From Anaspis maculata (taxonomy: Eukaryota > Arthropoda > Insecta > Coleoptera > Scraptiidae): DNA of 64,000 nt. The notes beneath the pieces are model-generated. The model saw nothing but the letters and a program-made list of their open reading frames with translations, was not told where the DNA came from and did not search any database. Location: positions 8,711,420 through 8,775,419 of the forward strand of contig OX421965.1 in the NCBI GenBank assembly GCA_949128115.1. The letters are read 5' to 3'. Shown piece after piece: positions 57,933 through 64,000 of the stretch. The position numbers and the translations under genes were made by a program. The first letter of the stretch is position 1. Every line of letters starts with the position of its first letter.

Positions 57933-58571
57933 TATAGAATCTTGCAAAATTGATGAACTTCTATTATTGTACTTTTTGGGTTTTTCAGCTGTTCGGGGCC
58001 AGTACCTACTGAAATACATAATATACCTACTGCGCTTACGGCAATCACAAATCTATCTTCGCGATGGGGTCACCACGTCGACGGTTACTGCATTCAACGA
58101 TCAACAGAATTTGTGTTCGAGGGAATGAGTTGGATGATGAAACCTACGTTCGACGAAATGCCAGCAGTACTTGAAATACGGTGTACGAAAGCATCTGCTA
58201 TGTATGGAATACAATATACATGCCTAAAACAGTTTTTAAGAGTTTCTGTTAAATTTAGTGAAAAAATCTGTGTTGAAAGATGAAACGGTCGACTTAATAA
58301 CCTCAACAAAAATATTGACAGCTCATGTCATGCATTTTGACTGTGACGCAGGGTGGTTTAGTAACAAGCAATTGCACCACACCCTGACGTGCAAATACCC
58401 TAGTGCTCTAGCTTTCTCTCTCTCTATACCCTCTCGCTCAATGACTTGGCTTACGTCTCTCTCTGGGTGACCAGATCCCAGGTCTCTCTAACTCAGGCCT
58501 AGGGAACCTGATTATCACGTGACCGGCCGGCCGGCGTAAGGGAAGCGCATTCTCGCGAACCGTTTGTTTAC

Positions 58572-59114
58572 TCACAGGCCTCGCGGAGTCAAGGACTGAC
58601 AGCTGTCGGCATCGCGGAAGGCCATAGGCGTCCGTCCCAACGGGCTGTAGCTGTCACGAACGTCAGATGTGTTCATTTTGGTACCCAGAGCCTGTCCAGA
58701 GCCATTTGTATGTAGTAAATGTGCAGAGCATAAATCCATCACCTGCTGTTGTGTTTGATGGGTACAGCGACCAACCCGCAGCACCAAAGGAGAAGAACAG
58801 AGACGACGTGCTGCTAGAAAGTCTTGTCCAAGTATGATTTTCGGCGAGCAGACAACAGCAACCGCCTCAGAGGAGTTTTGAAGCAACGATCTAAATAAAT
58901 TTGGGTTTATAGACATGCTGAGATTGCTGGGGACGCGCTTCGAGCAGAAAGGAGTAGGAGTTAGGCAGGCACCTAACGTTGCCGACTTCGTAATCGTCAA
59001 TACAGCCCTAGAAGTGGCATCATCAGGAAGCACTGCCATCATCGGCAATAACACCGCCTCCACGTAATGCTCATTACCCTCGCCCATCTCGGTGACCGTG
59101 TCCTCATGCTGCAA
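58572..59114 (-). pseudogene. 180-codon frame of unknown nature inside the P-like element
   Basis: The longest minus-strand frame in the element: VTEMGEGNEHYVEAVLLPMM at the start, then ITKSATLGACLTPTPFCSK and SMSINPNLFRSLLQNSSEAV. No family recognised. Its last 30 codons overlap a segment (58590-58650) shared with 19667-19735, which suggests that at least that part is transposon sequence rather than a host gene. A plus-strand protein end follows at 59286, so this frame may simply be antisense to an element gene. Confidence 0.25.
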
Positions 59115-59265
59115 CCTGACACCAGTAAGATACAGCGCAGATTGCTGTTATGGAAGACGCTGTATTATTGTTAGCACATGCTGAACTCACTGAACCAAAA
59201 ATTAGCTTTAGCCGAATTTGTTCCCGGTATTTATGGTATAAAGTCTACATAGATTGACTGAGCTA

Positions 59266-59439
59266 GGTAATGTGAGACAGAATGACAGCAACAGCACTGG
59301 ACCCCACAAATTTCCTGCTTGCTCCGCTCATGGTCAACTTTGACAAATAGCTGAATTTTATCCCCTCCCATCAGTCCCTAGTAACGGATGATTGCGTAAC
59401 CCTTGTACAGCCAAAGCTGTCGATAATCTAGCAACCCTA
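59266..59439 (+). mobile_element. DNA transposon 3' fragment, second copy of the 19371 element
   Basis: The plus strand reads ATALDPTNFLLAPLMVNFDK and a stop (TAG at 59347-59349). Then come ATCCCCTCCCATC and the end TCGATAATCTAGCAACCCTA. It corresponds to 19371-19520 inverted. Confidence 0.65.
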
Positions 59440-59464
59440 CTCAGGCCTGAAAAACTCTACTATA

Positions 59465-60615
59465 CGTTGTTTCAGATTGATTGCTATCTCAGTAGGCATT
59501 GGAAGTATATGGTAAAAGTCGCTTTAGCTTTGTCTAGTTCTAAAACGTTTATTGTTTTAGTCCCAAGTCAGTGTGACATGTCAATCAAAATCAGCCGCCA
59601 AGTTTTTTACTGTCATCCAAACTGTCATGTTTCTGTTCACCTGGGATAGCTTTTGGTAAAAGAATCGTAATAAGCACCTATCAACGCAAGTTTTAAGAAT
59701 CTGTACGTGTTACTTATACAGTTACTGTTGTTCCTGTTACGTTATACCTACTGTTACTGTTGTGTTGTTCCTTTATTGGTTTTGATTACCTGATAATTTT
59801 CACGCCATGTGTGGGGATCCAGTTCGTTTATCTGCGAGAGAACGTGAAATACTTTGACGCTGTTACGAAGAATTCTTCAGAGATTCCAACAATGCAGCTG
59901 CCAGCATTCAGCGCGTTGCTTTGATCTTTAGTAACGTACTGCACGGTCAAACGCATACTGGCAAAAAGAAGCCAAGGTTTGTCACTACTTACAACCAAAA
60001 AATGGCCGTGGATCCCTGAGCCCAGTCGAGAAAAAAATCAGCCAGGCGCCCGTTCTCAATCAAAAAAGTAGGTACAGAGTACAGTCTGTTGTGCCATATC
60101 CTACCAGATTTTGTGCTTCTGTCTTCACTAAAAGGCTCAGTTGGAGTAGAACAGCGTAACTCGGCTTTAGAAGCAGATCTTCCTTGATATCTGATCCCTC
60201 TCAAGGCCATGGAGTTGGCTTTACTGCTTCACCACAGAATATCAAACGCTTTACTATCTACCTGTGTGATATGTGCACAATGTTGATTGAGACTGTGGCA
60301 AGAACGAAATCTGCTGACTCCCCAGGTGCCTATTTTTTTTAGTCCTGAGATCGGAAACAGAGACGGTTCGACATCAAAACTGCATGTAGCTTTCTTCAAG
60401 TGCACCTTGAATGGGGTTCCGCACGTGATACTCGATAAAAAACTGAAGAAATACTTTCTGACTGAAAGGAGTGACAGATCTGACTTATAACCTGAAAATA
60501 AATAATGAAGTTTCCATGAGATTTACACTTTTGATTTGACGTTTTTTGTAACTAAATCTAAAGCTGCATTTAGATTTTCATGACCTACTGGGATAGCAAT
60601 ATTTCTGAAACAACG
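59465..60615 (+). mobile_element. TA-flanked DNA transposon, copy B
   Basis: Starts CGTTGTTTCAGATTGATTGC and ends ATTTCTGAAACAACG, with TA on each side. It is colinear with copy A (22231-24386) in inverse orientation. It lacks the LINE and about 70 bp beside it, and so shows the pre-insertion structure approximately. The C-terminal words PHVILDKKLKKYFLTER are conserved. Confidence 0.8.
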
Positions 60616-60677
60616 TATACATAGAAACGAACCACTTTTGAGCAGGCCGTGTAGTCTCCTTATCTCTACCCTCCATG

Positions 60678-60790
60678 CTCTCAAGTTTCATGAAAATCCT
60701 CCCACTTATAAGAGATTTCAATATGGCGGCCAAGATGGTGGGGCAATCATGAAATTTGGCTTGAAAATAAGAATGATCGTTGTAATGCTA
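60678..60790 (+). repeat. Module X continues after the P-like element
   Basis: CTCTCAAGTTTCATGAAAAT then AATATGGCGGCCAAGATGGT and GGCTTGAAAATAAGAATGAT. It stops at about 60782, where unrelated sequence begins. Confidence 0.85.
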
Positions 60791-60932
60791 AGTGGTAGCG
60801 AGCGGAAAAAGGGTGTTTTTTTTAGAGGTATAGAACTTCAATCAGCGATAGACTTGGTGCTTGGGAAGATTTTGCAGTGATTTTTTAGACCAAGAACCTT
60901 TGCTGGAACTTTTCACCTGGACGTTGATCTAA

Positions 60933-61076
60933 TGGCGTTTTCGACTGGCCAGAACGGAGCCAGTTCAGCTCGAAAATGGCTAACACTGATTGAGCAAGGA
61001 TTTTCAAAAACCAATCGAATCCCCTGATTTTAGAGCCGAACTGGTTTGGTTCTAGTGACTCGAAAACGCTATAAAT
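60933..61076. mobile_element. Hairpin MITE, about 145 bp
   Basis: ATGGCGTTTTCGACTGGCCA and GAACGGAGCCAGTTC are inverted imperfectly at 61040-61076 (GCCGAACTGGTTTGGTTC, GACTCGAAAACGCTAT). Confidence 0.65.
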
Positions 61077-61286
61077 AAAAAAAAAATAATGCTACGGTAT
61101 GATCAAAAACTTTCCTCCTCTAGGCAGGCTGTGGTCCCCTCATTGACAGGCAAATGCCCACCGAAAAACAGAAGAGCTGCAGTATCGCGTGGCCCTGGAA
61201 ACCAGTGAAGGACTAGAAACAAAATAAAAAACAAGAAGTGTCAAAACGCAGCAGTTTGAAGTTTCGAGATACTTGAAAAGTAAAAA

Positions 61287-61573
61287 ATGTCCAGGCCGAG
61301 CGTGGAGGCCTACAGGATGAGAGGCGCGGGCGACGGGGTGAAGACCCACCATCCACCGCAACCGTCCCAGAAGAGCGAAAAGCACCGCGTCCCGGTGCCC
61401 TCGTCCAGGAAGTTCACGCCGACGCCGACTCCCTCCAAGCAAGACCCGACCATGCAGCTGAAGCTGAAGAGGGCCATCGAGGAGCTGGAGTCGAAACCGC
61501 TCGCCATTATCGAGAGGAAGAAGGCCAAGAGCGTGGCCGAAATAACGCCCACAAAAAGCAAACTCAGCCAGAG
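61287..61573 (+). CDS. First coding exon of an unidentified plus-strand gene
   Basis: ATG at 61287 is preceded in frame by TAA at 61281. The 95 codons are GC-rich at third positions, unlike the surrounding AT-rich DNA, and the exon ends CCAGAG before a GTATGT donor at 61574. The product starts MSRPSVEAYRMRG. A proline/serine/threonine-rich basic stretch follows (HHPPQPSQKSEKHR, SSRKFTPTPTPSK), then a charged, probably helical part (LKLKRAIEELESKPLAIIER) and a Lys/Ser/Thr tail (AEITPTKSKLSQ). The composition suggests a nuclear protein with TP/SP phosphorylation sites. I do not recognise the family. The next exon lies beyond what I can identify. Confidence 0.6.
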
Positions 61574-62540
61574 GTATGTGGAACACCAACACACACACGC
61601 ATGTGCCTTACAATGATAAATATTTTTGCGCTACATATTTTCCGCCTGAATATTTTTCCGCGATTTTATAAACGAAATTCCTAAAATGCTGCCAAAACAC
61701 ATAACATCGTATCCGGTCCTGATGGTGACCGGGCTTCAGTGCCCACATTCTTGGCAGTTTTTTGGGCATCGTATTTCGATATAAGGATGGACGATTTTGT
61801 CATTTTATGGTTGAGCTTGCTGAGCAGCCGGTCATCTTGAAGTTCTATTATTAAAGGTGATTATTTATAGATGCACTGTGTGATAGCTTTTTGCATAGTG
61901 TATAATGAGTGAATGCACGCACATTGGTGCAAGCTATATAGCCATTTAATTTATTGCGAGAGATATTATTATTAGATTCCACTAGAAAATACACTCGTTT
62001 ATTTTATTCACTCCTAGTAGAATGCTGTGTTTATTCCGTAGTTGAGGCTCTGAAAAGTGGAAAAACTCATATTCAAGTTCTTTTGTAGCTCTCCATGTTG
62101 GCAACCACAGTCATCCAATGCCACACACTATAATGTTTCTCCAACGACTGCCAAAGTGCTAAAGCATTTTTGTGATTTTGCTAAATCAGTTATCTGCGAT
62201 GCATCTGCACTGATGAGTCCCCAATAAAAGGCGAAGCACATACGTGCGGAACTTTAAATCTGAAAATCAAACGATTCAAAAATTTGCGATAATTATTGTC
62301 TCTGTCGTATTTTGTAATCTGTAATTGCGTAAACGTCCATGCATTTAGCAGTCTCATCTTCTTCACCAGCTTCGACATACCGGCTAATTTCCGCTAGCTG
62401 TCTTGTGAATGCGATAATTTAGCCTGAAATGTCCAGTTGCACCGTCCGGTCCATAACCTCAGAGCTTTCTGGATCTACACCTGAACAGTTGTAGAAAATA
62501 TGAAGGGGATTTACAAAGTCTGATGATCACGGAACTGCCT
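61574..62540. other. Probable first intron of the 61287 gene
   Basis: AT-rich sequence after the GTATGT donor. No exon with a convincing acceptor and matching phase was recognised. Confidence 0.45.
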
Positions 62541-62685
62541 TATAGCTGGTATTACATATTACACTACACAATTTTTTGTTTAATTTCTTGATGATTCTGT
62601 CAATTAAACAATTAAGTTCATTGTTTTTTGACACTATTTTGGCAGATTGTTCAAGAAATTGTGCAGTGTAATACAGCTATAATAA
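62541..62685. mobile_element. Hairpin MITE, family CTGTATTACAC, copy 2
   Basis: TATAGCTGGTATTACATATT, ACACTACACAATTTTTTG at the left and CAAGAAATTGTGCAGTGTAA, TACAGCTATA at the right. The inner words GCAGATTGTTCAAGAAATTG and TTTTTTGACACTATTTTG match copy 1 at 35573-35695. Confidence 0.8.
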
Positions 62686-62879
62686 TACCTATTATACAGC
62701 CTCCGTAGTTTAGAGCTTCATCTGTCTTGATGACTGGCATCCAGAGGTGGACTAGACTCTTTACCGTACCGTATCTTGCGGACCTTCTCATGCACGAAGG
62801 ATATTGCGAAGAATCACTTCGCTTGAAATCCTGCCGTTGCCACGTGACTATAGCAATTCAGACAAATATCGGAATTTAG

Positions 62880-63190
62880 CCTTGAAATTCAAAATTTCGA
62901 CTCCAAGTCGCAATTCATAGTTAATCATACTCGAAACTTGAGACTTTATTTAGCGAAAATACAGTTACAAACACAGGAACTTTCAAATTATCTTGGCAAT
63001 TCCGATTGTATCTTGAAACTTGAACTTTATCTGAGAAATTCAGACAATAACTACATATTTTTGCCTTTGCTAAACCTAGAACTTCCTATTTTATCACGGA
63101 AATTTAGACCTAAACTCGAAAATTTTGAGATTATTGCAGAAATTCCGAATTTTATCTCGACAATTCCGACTAATAGTGCTATTCTGTAGA
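62880..63190. repeat. Degenerate tandem repeat, unit about 30-35 bp
   Basis: Variants of ATTTTATCTCGACAATTCCG recur (TTGAAATTCAAAATTTCGAC, TATCTTGGCAATTCCGATTG, TTTATCTGAGAAATTCAGAC, TTATCACGGAAATTTAGACC, TTATTGCAGAAATTCCGAAT). The plus-strand frame 62938-63189 translates it. Confidence 0.6.
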
Positions 63191-63916
63191 GAAATAGTAT
63201 ATTACATAACAAGCAACGAAAGTGATACTTTTCGCATGAGTGTGAAAAATTGCTTTCTTGCGAGTTGTGCTCACTATTTTTCCTTCGACCGACCTATTCT
63301 TCCTGTCCGACGTCTACTCATTGACGATCGAAATATCAAAATACTAATGCGAGTACTAATGTCAGAAGGCTCACTTATCGATACTACTTACTGTCATACT
63401 GATATCCTATTTTCTAAGGTATATTTTTGAATGTTGTACTGCCACTTTTCCATTTTTATGTAAAATCATAAATGAAATTATCGAAAACCAGATGAAGTTT
63501 TTCCAATTTTGGGAAATTTCACAACAAGCGGTAACGCTGCTCGACATTGACAGTTGCTAGGGATTTTTAGATATTTTGTTCAGATTTACCTAGTTACTAA
63601 AATTAAATTATTTCAATCCCTCTGATTTCAATGCCACGGATTCAGCCAACATTCTCACGCGATTTGTATTTCTATTATTTATTTAATGCCCAGGAAAGTA
63701 TGTGGCCAAGGGACGCCCCCCAATTGCTGAATAATGGAAAATCGTTTGCCATGGAACTATGTTTGGCATATCCACAGTAGGCATTGAAAAGCGAAAGCAA
63801 AAGGCACTAGTGACGATATTTTTACTTTCGCGCATAGTGTTTGTAATTGGCAAGTTTCGCGCCTACTATACCGTACAGAAAGTACCTAACGTTTTCGTGG
63901 GTGGTCGAAGGAAAAT
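63190..63916. other. Unannotated interval
   Basis: No gene recognised. The open frame 63125-63430 overlaps the repeat and has no motif. Confidence 0.5.
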
Positions 63917-63999
63917 CCATAAACGCTCTGTTATGTAAAAATTCCTGTCGGCCATTGGCTGTTGCCTAGGTAATAACAGCGTAACAGAGCCTTTATGGG
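63917..63999. repeat. Short hairpin at the window edge
   Basis: TCCATAAACGCTCTGTTATG is inverted as CGTAACAGAGCCTTTATGGGA. Loop about 40 bp. Confidence 0.65.
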
Positions 64000-64000
64000 A

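Larger units (their letters stand above)
56821..60677. mobile_element. P-superfamily-like element, 3.86 kb, exact 8-bp TSD
   Basis: Begins CATGGAGGGTATATAAAGGA and ends with the near-inverse, finishing TACCCTCCATG. It is flanked by an exact 8-bp duplication CTCTCAAG (56813-56820; 60678-60685) inside a repeat whose uninterrupted sequence is known from other copies. P elements have CA-starting inverted repeats (CATG in Drosophila P) and 8-bp duplications, and encode a THAP domain. A decayed THAP-like start occurs at 57849. Inside are a transposon terminus (59266-59439), the TA-flanked copy B (59465-60615) and an unknown minus-strand frame. hAT or Merlin are alternatives on duplication length alone. 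Confidence 0.75.

Noticed and set aside
178..60677. A CRISPR array or prokaryotic operon among the many short repeats
   Set aside because: Repeats are inverted arms or head-to-tail satellites without uniform spacers, and the window has spliced eukaryotic exons.

Overview
This window is eukaryotic nuclear DNA from an arthropod, almost certainly an insect. Three small exons on the minus strand encode the start of the Rel homology domain of a Dorsal-type NF-kB protein, with consensus splice sites and compatible phases. The base composition, the frequent TAGGTACCTA-like words, and the mix of CR1/Jockey-like LINEs, hAT, P-like and long-hairpin elements would fit a hemipteran such as a whitefly. 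That placement is an inference, not shown by the sequence. Most open frames in the window are chance frames in transposons and their inverted arms.

Layout. (1) 1-12.45 kb: the dorsal gene on the minus strand, with exons at 12388-12444, 12014-12326 and 2720-2898. Its intron of about 9.1 kb holds a three-level nest (a foldback containing a LINE containing another foldback), two more foldbacks and a palindrome with 0.7-kb arms. The next intron downstream holds a 2.2-kb foldback with a tRNA-like segment. Neither the gene's first exon nor its later exons could be recognised. (2) 12.45-25.6 kb: dispersed fragments. These are a LINE 3' end, hairpin MITEs, a foldback whose arms are a 25-bp minisatellite, and a TA-flanked DNA transposon interrupted by a LINE. 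(3) 25.6-26.3 kb: a CpG-rich island with a possible terminal coding exon. (4) 26.6-37.5 kb: a degenerate short tandem repeat broken up by foldbacks. One foldback carries a GC-rich passenger with a TATA box and a perfect histone-type 3' stem-loop. (5) 37.6-41.6 kb: two non-autonomous hAT elements with exact 8-bp target duplications, the second containing a foldback. (6) 43.8-60.8 kb: large foldbacks (one with a decayed TE-protein gene in its loop), head-to-head copies of two repeat modules rich in the word AAGATGGCGGC, a CR1/Jockey-like LINE, and a 3.86-kb P-like element with an exact 8-bp duplication. (7) 61.3 kb: the GC-rich first coding exon of an unidentified plus-strand gene.

The most striking property is the density of long inverted-repeat elements, roughly one every 3-4 kb. 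Several are concentric: one palindrome lies inside another, and successive layers begin with the word TACAGGGTG. Three unrelated pairs of arms enclose the same core of about 300 bp. These are direct readings. Any mechanism proposed for them is inference. All boundaries were set by eye and may be off by several bases unless a target duplication is quoted.
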